DNA of 64,000 bases from DAIOEK01 sp964648485 (GTDB lineage: Bacteria > Chloroflexota > Anaerolineae > Anaerolineales > Anaerolineaceae), in the NCBI GenBank assembly GCA_964648485.1, contig CAZYOF010000009.1, forward strand, positions 1 to 64,000, in the 5' to 3' direction. A program made the translations under genes and the position numbers. Shown in pieces: positions 35,682 to 43,912 of the stretch. Numbering within the stretch: position 1 is the stretch's first letter; every line of letters starts with the position of its first letter. Below the pieces are notes generated by a model. It ran no database searches. It was not told the DNA's origin and saw nothing but the letters and a program-made list of their open reading frames with translations.

Positions 35682-35829
35682 GTTGCTGGGTTGAGGGGAT
35701 TCTGTATTAGTTAGCCAAACGAAGCGCAAGTGATGGTCTCAGGCTGCATGGTTTCATGACCCTTGCGACCTTAACCGGAGCTTCAAATAATCCTGCTCTC
35801 CGCTTGTTTTTTCACCCGCCTCATCGCCC

Positions 35830-35853
35830 GTAGGGTGGGTCCTGACCCACCGC
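35830..35853. repeat. Palindromic dispersed repeat, copy 2
   Basis: Identical to the element at 24760-24783, in the same orientation, with core GGTGGGTCCTGACCCACC. It directly abuts the second nuclease-gene fragment. Confidence 0.8.
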
Positions 35854-35861
35854 TTGCTTTT

Positions 35862-35955
35862 CGCCGCGCTTCGTGAATCAGGTTATTGCCTCCGCGCGGA
35901 TCTCGGGCCGCAGGTTCTCCGCGGCGTGTTCCACCGGCAGGAGGCAGGGGTTGGG
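35862..35955 (-). pseudogene. Internal fragment of a PGN_0703-like nuclease gene
   Basis: The minus strand reads CLLPVEHAAENLRPEIRAEAI followed by a stop, matching the segment CLPVEHAAENLPPEIRAEAI of the nuclease at about 27365-27456 with high DNA identity. Only about 90 bases survive, and the palindromic repeat begins just beyond its 3' end. The rest of the gap 35567-36092 contains the orphan terminator and the peroxiredoxin terminator; nothing else was recognised. Confidence 0.75.
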
Positions 35956-36043
35956 GCAAGGATAAGATAATTTGGATTTGAGTTAACTGTTCTCTACTCA
36001 ACCAGAATACTGTAGCCCGTACACAATCTCTTGATTATTAAAT

Positions 36044-36076
36044 AAAAAATCCGGCAGGAGTTCATCTCTGCCGGAT
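36044..36076 (-). terminator. Rho-independent terminator of the peroxiredoxin gene
   Basis: On the minus strand, ATCCGGCAG and CTGCCGGAT form a 9-base-pair stem followed by a six-T run, 17 bases after the peroxiredoxin stop codon. Confidence 0.9.
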
Positions 36077-36092
36077 AAGGTAATTCATAACC

Positions 36093-36806
36093 TTATTTCT
36101 TCAAAATTTTACCGAGCACTGTTTCTTTTGCAAGTGGTTTGGTGCAGAAGAACCAGTCGTAGCACTTCATTTCATCCTTGCTTTCCATGCGCTGTTTTGC
36201 AACACCGCACGAACCTGCGGTAGGAACGATGACATCATCACCTGGCTGCCAGTCTGCCGGAGTGGCAATAGAGAACTCATCGGCTGCCTGCATGGCGATC
36301 AACGCGCGGTAAAGCTCATCAAAATTGCGTCCCAGACTCAGTGGGTAATAAATAATGGCGCGGATGATCCCTTTGGGGTCAATGAAGAACACTGCGCGTA
36401 CGGCTTTCGTGTTGCTTTCACCAGGCTGGATCATGCCGTATTTCTTGGCTACATCCATGGTAATATCTTCGATCAGCGGGAATTTGACTTCGACATCTTT
36501 CATTCCCTTGTATTCAATCTTATCCTTGATGGTCCGCAGCCAGGCAATATGGCTGAATAAACCATCCACAGAAAGACCCACCAGCTTACAGTTAGCCTTG
36601 GCAAATTTTTCTTCCTGGCTTGCGAATGTCATGAATTCAGATGTGCAGACAGGGGTAAAATCAGCCGGATGGCTGAATAGAATTACCCAGCTGCCCTTGT
36701 AATCAGCCGGGAAGTTAATCTCTCCCTGGGTGGTGACAGCTTTAAATTCAGGGGCTTTATCTCCAATGCGCGGCATGGGTATAACCTGAGTTTCATTTGT
36801 TTCCAT
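36093..36806 (-). CDS. Peroxiredoxin (Prx6/AhpC-TSA type)
   Basis: A 237-residue thiol peroxidase that reduces hydrogen peroxide and organic hydroperoxides. The peroxidatic Cys is in SHPADFTPVCTSEF (PxxxTxxC), and the downstream Arg-containing DPKGIIRAI segment is conserved. The C-terminal extension with GSCGVAKQRMESKDEMKCYDWFFCTK has three further Cys, as in archaeal-type Prx6 enzymes that use a C-terminal resolving Cys. GGAGA lies upstream of the ATG. It follows the PerR-like gene by 15 bases and is followed by a terminator, forming a two-gene oxidative-stress operon. Confidence 0.95.
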   Translation of the reverse strand: METNETQVIPMPRIGDKAPEFKAVTTQGEINFPADYKGSWVILFSHPADFTPVCTSEFMTFASQEEKFAKANCKLVGLSVDGLFSHIAWLRTIKDKIEYKGMKDVEVKFPLIEDITMDVAKKYGMIQPGESNTKAVRAVFFIDPKGIIRAIIYYPLSLGRNFDELYRALIAMQAADEFSIATPADWQPGDDVIVPTAGSCGVAKQRMESKDEMKCYDWFFCTKPLAKETVLGKILKK

Positions 36807-36821
36807 AGTTTTACTCTCCTT

Positions 36822-37274
36822 TTATGAATTTGTTTGATTTGTTTCCCGTGTTTTTGACTGGCACGAAGGGCAGACGCCGTAATACATCATACGTGCCCCT
36901 AATAACTTAAAACCTGAAACTTGACTGACCTCATAATCAATTTCCGGCACATGGGCGGAATGAACATCCGTGATACTGTGACAGGTTATGCACGCCAGAT
37001 TGATGTGGGGTGAGGTGTCTGCATCAAAATGTGCGGTTTCATCGCCAGCGCTGCCCAGCACATTGATCAATCCCATCCCGACCAGGCGGTCGAGTGTGTT
37101 GTAAACTGTGGCCAGAGAGAGGGTTGGGAACTTTACGCGGACCTGATGAAACAGCATTTGCGCGGTGGGATGCTCAGGAGATTTTGCCAGAATGTCGCAA
37201 ATAGCCATTCGTTGCGGAGTGATTCGCATTCCCGCCTGTTTAAGTGCCTGGATCATTTCTTCTGAAGTATTCAT
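36822..37274 (-). CDS. perR: Fur-family transcriptional repressor, PerR-like
   Basis: A 150-residue metalloregulator. The winged helix is near residues 10-75 (AGMRITPQRMAICDILAKSPEHPTAQMLF, FPTLSLATVYNTLDRLVGMGLI). It is followed by a dimerisation domain with INLACITCHSITDVH and CPSCQ, the two CxxC pairs that bind structural zinc. Pairing with a peroxiredoxin gene and a PerR-box-like site directly upstream suggests a peroxide sensor rather than an iron regulator, although Fur or Zur function cannot be excluded. No Shine-Dalgarno site is evident; the leader may be very short. Confidence 0.88.
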   Translation of the reverse strand: MNTSEEMIQALKQAGMRITPQRMAICDILAKSPEHPTAQMLFHQVRVKFPTLSLATVYNTLDRLVGMGLINVLGSAGDETAHFDADTSPHINLACITCHSITDVHSAHVPEIDYEVSQVSGFKLLGARMMYYGVCPSCQSKTRETNQTNS

Positions 37275-37297
37275 AATTATTTAGATTTATTCTTTAT

Positions 37298-37312
37298 TTA
37301 TAATTATTCTAA
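37298..37312 (-). promoter_or_regulatory. PerR-box-like operator
   Basis: TTATAATTATTCTAA matches the PerR consensus TTATAATnATTATAA at all but one defined position. It lies 24 bases upstream of the regulator start and overlaps a TATAAA -10-like sequence, so bound repressor would block the perR-peroxiredoxin operon. Autoregulation is inferred. Confidence 0.72.
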
Positions 37313-37460
37313 CTTAAGGTTCAAATTTGTCAAGAGGCAACATTACAGAAAAGATTGCTTGCCTCGGATGTTGTTAATACTGGTGCTATCATCGAATTTT
37401 TTACAACAGGGGCTGCGATGGTACTTTCTGTTTCTCAGTGGCTCTTTGCTTGTATCCCTC

Positions 37461-37633
37461 TTACTTAATAATTATCGGCGTCTTGATCGGCTCCACGTGC
37501 CCAGGGTGATCAGCGGCTTTAAAAAATGAATCCGCACTTGTTCAGGCGGATGTCATTGTAGGTCACGCTGCAGGTCAGCACCTTGCTGTTCCTGCCAGCG
37601 CAAAAACAGATATAGTACAAACCCGGGTTGGTG
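37461..37633 (-). pseudogene. 3' remnant of a paralogue of the Thr/Pro-linker lipoprotein
   Basis: Minus-strand translation gives NPGLYYICFCAGRNSKVLT and NDIRLNKCGFIF, then a stop and a frame change, then PIKTPIIIK and a stop. These match ATVLYQFVVIGKDGKVLT, SDISLNKCGILFI and PIKTPIVIK of the lipoprotein at 34643-35566. The rest of the gene is gone; the break coincides with the end of the ABC ATPase gene. The remaining part of 37313-37460 shows nothing else. Confidence 0.8.
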
Positions 37634-38935
37634 CTATTTACCTTTAGGATTATTTTCTTCCAGCGAGATCACCTCTGAGCCATCATCGTAGCTCAATAAT
37701 TCGGCATAGCGACCCCAATTGATCAGCGTGGTAATCTGACCTTCTGCAATATCCGGAGGAAAATCAAGACCCAGTGCCGTCAATATGACATGCCACTTTA
37801 ATTGATGATCCTCGGCATTCCGCAGCATTCGCAGCAGCCAATTGAAGAGGGGCAATCGCCTTGCCCGCGAAGCAAATATCTCTTTACGGGCAATAATACT
37901 TGCTTCTGCAAAGGTTAGACCAAGCGGGGTCAGGGCGATATCGCCTTTTGCGATGGTGGCAAAACCCAGCAGTTCTGCGGTTTCGGTTAGCCTCAACAGA
38001 TGATCTGAATCCACACCCAAATCATCTTCCAGCAGGTAAATATCAATCTGGGGTTCGGTTGATTCTGCCAGCCGCTCCAACAACCCCGCCAGGTCACTGA
38101 TAGCCACTTCCGGAAGTTGGCGGGTAATACCGGGTTCTCCCGGGGCGGAACCAAATTCTTCGTGCTCAGAGCGTGTTTGCCCGGCCAGTAGTTCATACAC
38201 CTGATCTACATGGGCTTGAAATACTTCTGATTTTCTTTGCCGTGGATGGGGAAGATCAATGACATGCTCCGCGATGATGCGTCCGGGTTCTTTATCCATG
38301 ATTACGATTCTGTCAGCCAGAAATACTGCTTCTTCAATATTGTGGCTTACCATGAGGATAGATTTGGTTGGGATCTTGCCTTCTGTCCACAATTCCAATA
38401 ATTCACCCCGCAACGATTCTGCGCTTAATACATCCAGCGCAGAGAAAGGTTCATCCAAACATAATAGTTCTGGCTCAACAGCCATCGCCCGGGCAAAACC
38501 CACCTTTTGGCGCATCCCGCCCGAAAGCTCACGTGGATAGGCAGTTTCAAATCCATCCAAACCGACCCGGTCTAAAAGCTCTTCGGCTTTTTGAGACCGC
38601 TGCGGCTCTTCAAAACCTTTAATCTTTAAAGCAAGTGATACATTTTCAATCACACTGAGCCATGGAAAAAGTGCAAATGTTTGAAACACAATGGATGCAT
38701 GCGGATTTACGCCGGTCAATCGCTCGCCCCGATAAATGACATTTCCACGTGAGGCGTTCTGCAGCCCGGTGATGATTCTCAACAGTGTGCTTTTTCCGCA
38801 ACCAGATGGACCCAATAAAGCAACAAATTCACCCGCAAGAAGCTGAAGGTTGACATTTTCAACCGCGGTAAAACGTCGTTCGCCCGTACCATATTCCTGG
38901 TAAATATTTTCAAGTGTTAATAATGCAGCATCCAT
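37634..38935 (-). CDS. NitT/TauT-type ABC transporter ATPase with C-terminal AAA-associated domain
   Basis: A 433-residue ATPase. The nucleotide-binding domain has GPSGCGKSTLL (Walker A), LSGGMRQK (signature) and LLCLDEPFSALD (Walker B). Residues about 290-430 form the AAA-associated C-terminal domain (PEVAISDLAGLLERLAEST, AEASIIARKEIFASRARR), seen fused to ATPases of aliphatic-sulfonate, nitrate or similar importers in some lineages. The start at 38935 has a GGAGGT site and lies one base after the permease stop. It powers the fused permease encoded upstream; no substrate-binding protein is linked. Substrate unknown. Confidence 0.92.
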   Translation of the reverse strand: MDAALLTLENIYQEYGTGERRFTAVENVNLQLLAGEFVALLGPSGCGKSTLLRIITGLQNASRGNVIYRGERLTGVNPHASIVFQTFALFPWLSVIENVSLALKIKGFEEPQRSQKAEELLDRVGLDGFETAYPRELSGGMRQKVGFARAMAVEPELLCLDEPFSALDVLSAESLRGELLELWTEGKIPTKSILMVSHNIEEAVFLADRIVIMDKEPGRIIAEHVIDLPHPRQRKSEVFQAHVDQVYELLAGQTRSEHEEFGSAPGEPGITRQLPEVAISDLAGLLERLAESTEPQIDIYLLEDDLGVDSDHLLRLTETAELLGFATIAKGDIALTPLGLTFAEASIIARKEIFASRARRLPLFNWLLRMLRNAEDHQLKWHVILTALGLDFPPDIAEGQITTLINWGRYAELLSYDDGSEVISLEENNPKGK

Positions 38936-38936
38936 A

Positions 38937-40664
38937 TCAGACCTCCATGCGATATTTTTCTTCTGCCAAAACATATAATCTGCGCCAGATCAAACGGTTT
39001 ATCAGGATCACGGTCAGCACCATTGCGAGCGTGGCAGCCAGCAATGAGGAGTAGTCTCCAATTGCAGTTGCATTGGCAATAATCGAACCAATTCCAGTTA
39101 CCGAGAGAGACTCACCGGCAAAATTTTGATATTCAGCGACAATACTGGCATTCCAGGCGCCACCGCTGGCAGTGATGGCTCCGGTAATCAGGTAGGGGAA
39201 AATTCCCGGCAGAATTAAAGTCCGCCACTTCTGCCAACGCGAGAGTTGCAATAGCTCGGCAGTATATTTTAAATCCTGCGGAATCGCGCTCGCACCGGCG
39301 ATCACATTAAACAATAAGTACCATTGCGTACCCATGAGCATCAAAACTACTGCCGCCAAATTCAAACCACCAGGCAATTTAATCACAAGGAGAAGAATGA
39401 CCGGGAATAACGCAGTTGCCGGAACCGAAGCGGTAACCTGGACGATGGGTTGCAAAATTGTCGCGAGCCGTCGATTGGTTCCAATGGCAACACCCAGGGG
39501 AATTGTCCACACGAGGGCAATGATCAATGCAATCGTTACGCGTAACAGGGTTGCCAGCACACCCATGCCAATTTCCTTCCAATGATCCAGTGGTATGCCA
39601 GTCAACATCAAAAAAGCCTGTATAAGATAATTCAGTATTCCCGCTCCAATCAGGATGGCGAAGATCCACGGCAGTATCTGTTGCTTATTCGAGGTTTTAA
39701 GATCATTTTTGCGCATCGGGTAATGTTTGATCATGAACCGGTCGAAAGATTCATTGATCGGCTTCCCGATACGGCTCGAAAACCAGTGTGCCAGTCTGGA
39801 TTTACTGACCTGATTAAAAATCCAGGATTCCGGCGGGTTGTCATTTTCGATCATTTCGACCTTAAAGCGGTCAGACCAGGCAATGAGCGGGCGCCAGACA
39901 AATTGATCCAGTATCACCACGGTGAGTATCAACGAAGCAACACCCCATGCAATCGCGCTGTAATTGCTCTTCTGTGCTGCTTCATGCAGAAATGCACCCA
40001 GCCCGGGCAATCGAAAATCTTTTGAACCGACAGTAAAAATCTCGGCAGCCATTAAGAAAAACCATCCGCCCGCCCAGGACATCATACTATTCCACACCAG
40101 GCTGATCATGCCAAACGGAAGCTCAAGCCTCCGAAATTTCATCCAGGTATTCAAACGAAAGATCGAACTGGCTTCTTTGAGTTCTTTTGGAATTGTCGTC
40201 AGTGACTGGTACCAGGCAAAAGTGAGATTCCAAACCTGGCTTGTGAAGATTAACACAATCGAAGCAATTTCTGCCGCGAGATGCTCGGGGAGGATCGCGC
40301 TTAAACTTAATAAAACAACCGGTAAAAACGATAATATTGGAACGCTTTGCAGCACATCCAATAATGGCATCATAAACTGTTCAGCCCGGCGATGGTATGC
40401 CGCGATTCTTCCATAAAAAAGCGTGAAAATGACAGAGAGAATGTAAGCAGCTGTCATCCGCCCTACCGATAAAGCCGTATACCAGGGAAGCGAGGTCGGG
40501 GCGAGAGAAATTTCAGGACCTTGAATAACTTCAGGAGCATTAAAGGTTAGTTTAATGCCCAGATAAAGCAATCCGACGATGAGTGAGATTGCAAATACAT
40601 CACCCCAGGTAAACGCTTTTTGGTTCGATTGTGAAACGTGAAAAATTTGGGAGTTTTCAGTCAT
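38937..40664 (-). CDS. Fused double ABC permease, NitT/TauT type
   Basis: A 575-residue permease made of two fused membrane domains of about 280 residues each. Each has an EAA-type loop contacting the ATPase: IPKELKEASSIFRLNTWMKF in the first half and IPQDLKYTAELLQLSRWQKW in the second. Fused permeases paired with an AAA-associated ATPase are an atypical version of the nitrate/sulfonate/taurine family; the two halves together form the translocation pore. The substrate is unknown and no binding protein is encoded nearby. A TATAAT box lies at 40823-40818. Confidence 0.9.
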   Translation of the reverse strand: MTENSQIFHVSQSNQKAFTWGDVFAISLIVGLLYLGIKLTFNAPEVIQGPEISLAPTSLPWYTALSVGRMTAAYILSVIFTLFYGRIAAYHRRAEQFMMPLLDVLQSVPILSFLPVVLLSLSAILPEHLAAEIASIVLIFTSQVWNLTFAWYQSLTTIPKELKEASSIFRLNTWMKFRRLELPFGMISLVWNSMMSWAGGWFFLMAAEIFTVGSKDFRLPGLGAFLHEAAQKSNYSAIAWGVASLILTVVILDQFVWRPLIAWSDRFKVEMIENDNPPESWIFNQVSKSRLAHWFSSRIGKPINESFDRFMIKHYPMRKNDLKTSNKQQILPWIFAILIGAGILNYLIQAFLMLTGIPLDHWKEIGMGVLATLLRVTIALIIALVWTIPLGVAIGTNRRLATILQPIVQVTASVPATALFPVILLLVIKLPGGLNLAAVVLMLMGTQWYLLFNVIAGASAIPQDLKYTAELLQLSRWQKWRTLILPGIFPYLITGAITASGGAWNASIVAEYQNFAGESLSVTGIGSIIANATAIGDYSSLLAATLAMVLTVILINRLIWRRLYVLAEEKYRMEV

Positions 40665-40817
40665 GCCGCCGGTGCCCTCCAGAAGTAAGGTTTACCCTGA
40701 AACGGCCAGCAACAGAAAACCAGTCAAGGTAACCTTAATATTTTCTTTTACAGTGTTCGTCAATAAGTTTAGTCATCACAGAACCTGGCAATCATTACTC
40801 GAATACTTTGAATACGT

Positions 40818-40848
40818 ATTATACTCCACCCGAGTTTTTTTTATTCAA
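40818..40848 (-). promoter_or_regulatory. Putative promoter of the ABC operon
   Basis: TATAAT (40823-40818) with TTGAAT (40848-40843) 19 bases away on the minus strand. The remainder of the 40665-41298 gap has a perfect GCGCCGGCGC palindrome near 41174 and AT-rich sequence but no recognisable gene or RNA. Confidence 0.45.
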
Positions 40849-41298
40849 TGAATCTTTCCTTGGACAGATACACTTGCTGGCAATATTGTAAATATCATTC
40901 TGACTATGTTCACCGTAAGCCTGAATAGGGGAATGAGAATAGCTGCACAAGATCGGGATACATGCAGAAATACCTGTCATAAGTGACAGGTTGCGCGCCG
41001 ATTCTCCATCACGTATCATGGAACTGGCATTCATCTGCCTGTTGCCAGAAAAAAGGGAATTGTTTCGATTTGTTTAAAAGCACCTTTTTAAACTGCGAAT
41101 CTGCTTCGCGGCGCCCCGCCAACCATATCCGCGGTAGTCAGCTATTATGGTACCACCTGTTGATCCAGATTTCCGCGCCGGCGCGAAATCGTCCCACGAT
41201 CACATCACTTTTATCGTGACCATATACACCCGGATCGATTGAGACTGGCCTGAAGATTTAAAAGACCTTAAAATCCTGCTGGCACTTTTTGAAACCAA

Positions 41299-42339
41299 CT
41301 ACAAACCCTGCTCAGACCGCGGGGCTGTCCGCACAGACCACGACGGCCACAATTCATCTGAAGCCTGCGGGTCCAACGGCTGCGGATCACTGCCATCCGC
41401 CAGCATGGTGTAAATCTCGAAGTTGCCGTCCCGGCGGGTCTGGAATGCGATGCGGCTGCCATCCGGAGACCAGGCAGGGTTCTCATCATAGCCGGGGCTA
41501 TCGGTGAGCTGGCGTAGCCCGCTGCCATCGGCATTCATCACACAGACCTCGGTGTTGCGTGAGTTGGGAACCAGACCGGTGAAAGCAATCCGGTTGCCAT
41601 CCGGTGACCAGGCAGGGAAGAGCTCATAATCCGGCGAGTTGGTTAGCTGTACTTCACCGGTGCCATCCACATTCATGCTGAAAATATCCCAATTCCCGTT
41701 CCGGTCGGAGGCGAATGCAATGCGGCTGCCATCCGGAGACCAATCGGCGAACTGCTCATTCGCCCGGTTATGGGTCAGACGTTGCGGGTCTCCGCCTGTT
41801 GCATCCATGATGTAAATCTCGTAATAACCATCTCCGTCATAGTCGGCATCGAACAATATGGATTTTCCATCCGGTGACCAATCCGGATGATCTTCGGCGG
41901 CGGTGGTGGAGGTTAGCTGCTGCAACTCCGTACCATCGGAATTAATTACATAGATATCGTACAGCAGGTTGGGTGGAGAGGGGTTCGGGTCGTTTCGCGC
42001 GCTCAAGAAAACAACACGGCTGCCTTCCGGGGAGATTTCCGGGCTGTCATCAAAAGCCGGGTGGTCGGTTAGGCGCAGGGTCTCTCCGGTTGCGAGGTTC
42101 ATAAGATAAATATCAGGGTTACCGGCGCGGTCAGAATAAAATGCCATCATCTCCGTAGCCGCTGCCTGCGGTTGCAACGTGGGTAGCGGGTCTGGGTCAG
42201 GCTCGGAGGTGGCTGTGATTTCCGCGACGGGTACAGAGGTGGGAATCTCTTCCACTTGCATTTGGGGTTGTGGCGCTGCCGTACAACCAGCAAGCATGAT
42301 CAACAGGAAGAGATGGGAGAAAACTTTATTTGCGAGCAT
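41299..42339 (-). CDS. PD40 (TolB-like) beta-propeller lipoprotein
   Basis: A 346-residue lipoprotein with lipobox LIMLAGC, a Pro-rich linker, then at least five PD40 repeats of the form WSPDGNRIAFTG / LTDSPGYDENPAWSPDGSRIAF (residues about 75-340). These build a TolB-like beta-propeller on the outer side of the membrane. In Gram-negatives such propellers act with Tol-Pal or bind proteins; in a single-membrane Chloroflexota-type cell they are of unknown function. GAGG lies about ten bases before the ATG. No linked genes. Confidence 0.9.
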   Translation of the reverse strand: MLANKVFSHLFLLIMLAGCTAAPQPQMQVEEIPTSVPVAEITATSEPDPDPLPTLQPQAAATEMMAFYSDRAGNPDIYLMNLATGETLRLTDHPAFDDSPEISPEGSRVVFLSARNDPNPSPPNLLYDIYVINSDGTELQQLTSTTAAEDHPDWSPDGKSILFDADYDGDGYYEIYIMDATGGDPQRLTHNRANEQFADWSPDGSRIAFASDRNGNWDIFSMNVDGTGEVQLTNSPDYELFPAWSPDGNRIAFTGLVPNSRNTEVCVMNADGSGLRQLTDSPGYDENPAWSPDGSRIAFQTRRDGNFEIYTMLADGSDPQPLDPQASDELWPSWSVRTAPRSEQGL

Positions 42340-42417
42340 GTCCGCCAGCCTCCTGAATACACTTACTGATTAATCCAGTATAGGGGGTGGGATCACGCAG
42401 GAGAACCTACAGGTGTA

Positions 42418-42647
42418 CTATTTGCTTATAAATCCGGCTGCTTTATCGATATCGCGGATGTGCTGTGTGATGTGATCACGCACGATGGTTAGGTGCTCTT
42501 CGGGGGAGTAATCCCTCGAGCCCGCCTTGTAGGGAATCAACCCAGCGATTCTTGCAAAATGCATCCGCGGATGTCGGTATTCGCGGTCTCGAGTTCTGCG
42601 AGGAGGTCATCTAGGCTTTTAGCGCGCTTCTGCAAGCCAATGATCAT
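42418..42647 (-). pseudogene. Remnant of a DinB-like gene
   Basis: Minus strand: an ATG-started stretch MIIGLQKRAKSLDDLLAEL leads to a stop, and the neighbouring frame continues GLIPYKAGSRDYSPEEHLTIVRDHITQHIRDIDKAA before a stop. The YSPEEHL..VRDHITQHI pattern is the C-terminal helix of a DinB-like four-helix bundle with its metal-binding His residues. A frameshift near 42540 and a missing middle section mark it as a decayed gene. The rest of 42340-42661 holds nothing else. Confidence 0.65.
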
Positions 42648-42661
42648 GCAGGGGAATCTGT

Positions 42662-43771
42662 CTAATCAACCAGGTAGCCTTGTTTTTGATAGCGCTGGAA
42701 GAGGCTGCCCCATGTTGTTTCTTCACGCCAGCGGGCAGCAATCTTGCGGTATCTCAGCGGCCAATAGAGAAAATCCTGTTCCACCTCGCCAATGAAGGTG
42801 GGAATAATCACCAACGGAGTCCGCAACACGAGCTTTTGGAGCACCCGGGTTGGTCCGTACCATGCCAGCCAGGCAAGGAAACTATGCGAGTTATATCCCA
42901 CCTTGAATTGCCAGTTCACGCCAGAAATATCATCTCCCACTATCTCAATCTCACGGGGATCGCCTATCCCCAAACCCTGTTCATGCGCCAGGCGGATGTA
43001 TTTGATGGAAAGCGGATCGAATCCCATCAGCTTCGCGGCAACGGCATCAATGGCTACCTGATCTCCTGAAGCGAGGATGATATTCTTTGCCATCGGTTGG
43101 ATCATGCGCGGTCCGGCGCCATTCCCGGCAGTGGTGCCATCCATGACCGCAAGAATTCCCGGATGAATCTCCTTCTGGATGGAGAGCAAATCCACCAGCG
43201 TTTCATGAATCCAGGTATGGGTGTAATGGCGATACTTGCTGAGCAGACCGCCAAAGGCGTTTTTCATCGCCCCGGTGGTGGTTGTGTACATGTGCGTCTT
43301 TACCGTGGGCAGGTGAACAATGTTTTTCCCAATAAAGTAATCAGGAATGTGGATCCCTTCGGGGTAGATATGATCCAGCGCAAGCATCTTCGCCCTGGGT
43401 TTGTAAGGAATCCAGGTCATATCGTTGGTGCGGAAGTTATACAATGCCGGAATGTTGTGATGTTTGAAGATGGGCACGTAACCATTCAAGTCTTCGCCCT
43501 TGAACGCATTGGTCACCACAGTCTGGTTCTGTACGCATACAAGGTCAGAATAACCCAGGTTACGCAACGCCAGAATGGTGCCCTCCAACTGCCAGGGGGT
43601 GGTATTCGCACCGGGCATGGGAAAATGCCATGTTATGTTGTCTTTGAGAATGGTTGTAGTGCCCCTTTGCAGGGTATCACCCGCAGCAGCCAGCTCAATC
43701 AGATGCTGATAATCCGCAAGAACAGTTTCGGGTTTTGTGTAAAGCACTGCCACTTTCGCTTTGGTTGTCAT
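42662..43771 (-). CDS. DUF362 domain protein
   Basis: A 369-residue protein of the DUF362 family. Recognisable parts are the N-terminal KVAVLYTKPETVLADY, FPMPGANTTPWQLEGTILALR, NIVHLPTVKTHMYTTTTGAMKNAFGGL near residue 150, and ASGDQVAIDAVAAKLMGFDPLSIKYIRLAHEQGLG. DUF362 proteins often accompany iron-sulfur proteins, but no ferredoxin cluster is visible here and its biochemical role is undefined. GGGAG precedes the ATG. Confidence 0.88.
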   Translation of the reverse strand: MTTKAKVAVLYTKPETVLADYQHLIELAAAGDTLQRGTTTILKDNITWHFPMPGANTTPWQLEGTILALRNLGYSDLVCVQNQTVVTNAFKGEDLNGYVPIFKHHNIPALYNFRTNDMTWIPYKPRAKMLALDHIYPEGIHIPDYFIGKNIVHLPTVKTHMYTTTTGAMKNAFGGLLSKYRHYTHTWIHETLVDLLSIQKEIHPGILAVMDGTTAGNGAGPRMIQPMAKNIILASGDQVAIDAVAAKLMGFDPLSIKYIRLAHEQGLGIGDPREIEIVGDDISGVNWQFKVGYNSHSFLAWLAWYGPTRVLQKLVLRTPLVIIPTFIGEVEQDFLYWPLRYRKIAARWREETTWGSLFQRYQKQGYLVD

Positions 43772-43912
43772 CTTTCTCCCCGCCCAGCCAGTATAGGGTA
43801 ATTATGCCACAAAGCGGTCCTGGCACTAGACAAGTTAAATGAATACACCCAATCCAAACCGCCATTTGGATGGGCGTATCCATTACCACTAACCAGAAAC
43901 TGTAAGGAGAGG

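Noticed and set aside
35783..36001. Possible 72-residue minus-strand protein
   Set aside because: It is a mosaic of the palindromic repeat and the nuclease-gene fragment in another frame, not a gene.
41166..41185. GCGCCGGCGC palindrome in a gene-free stretch
   Set aside because: A single short GC-rich palindrome without a T run or second copy; not enough to call an operator or terminator.
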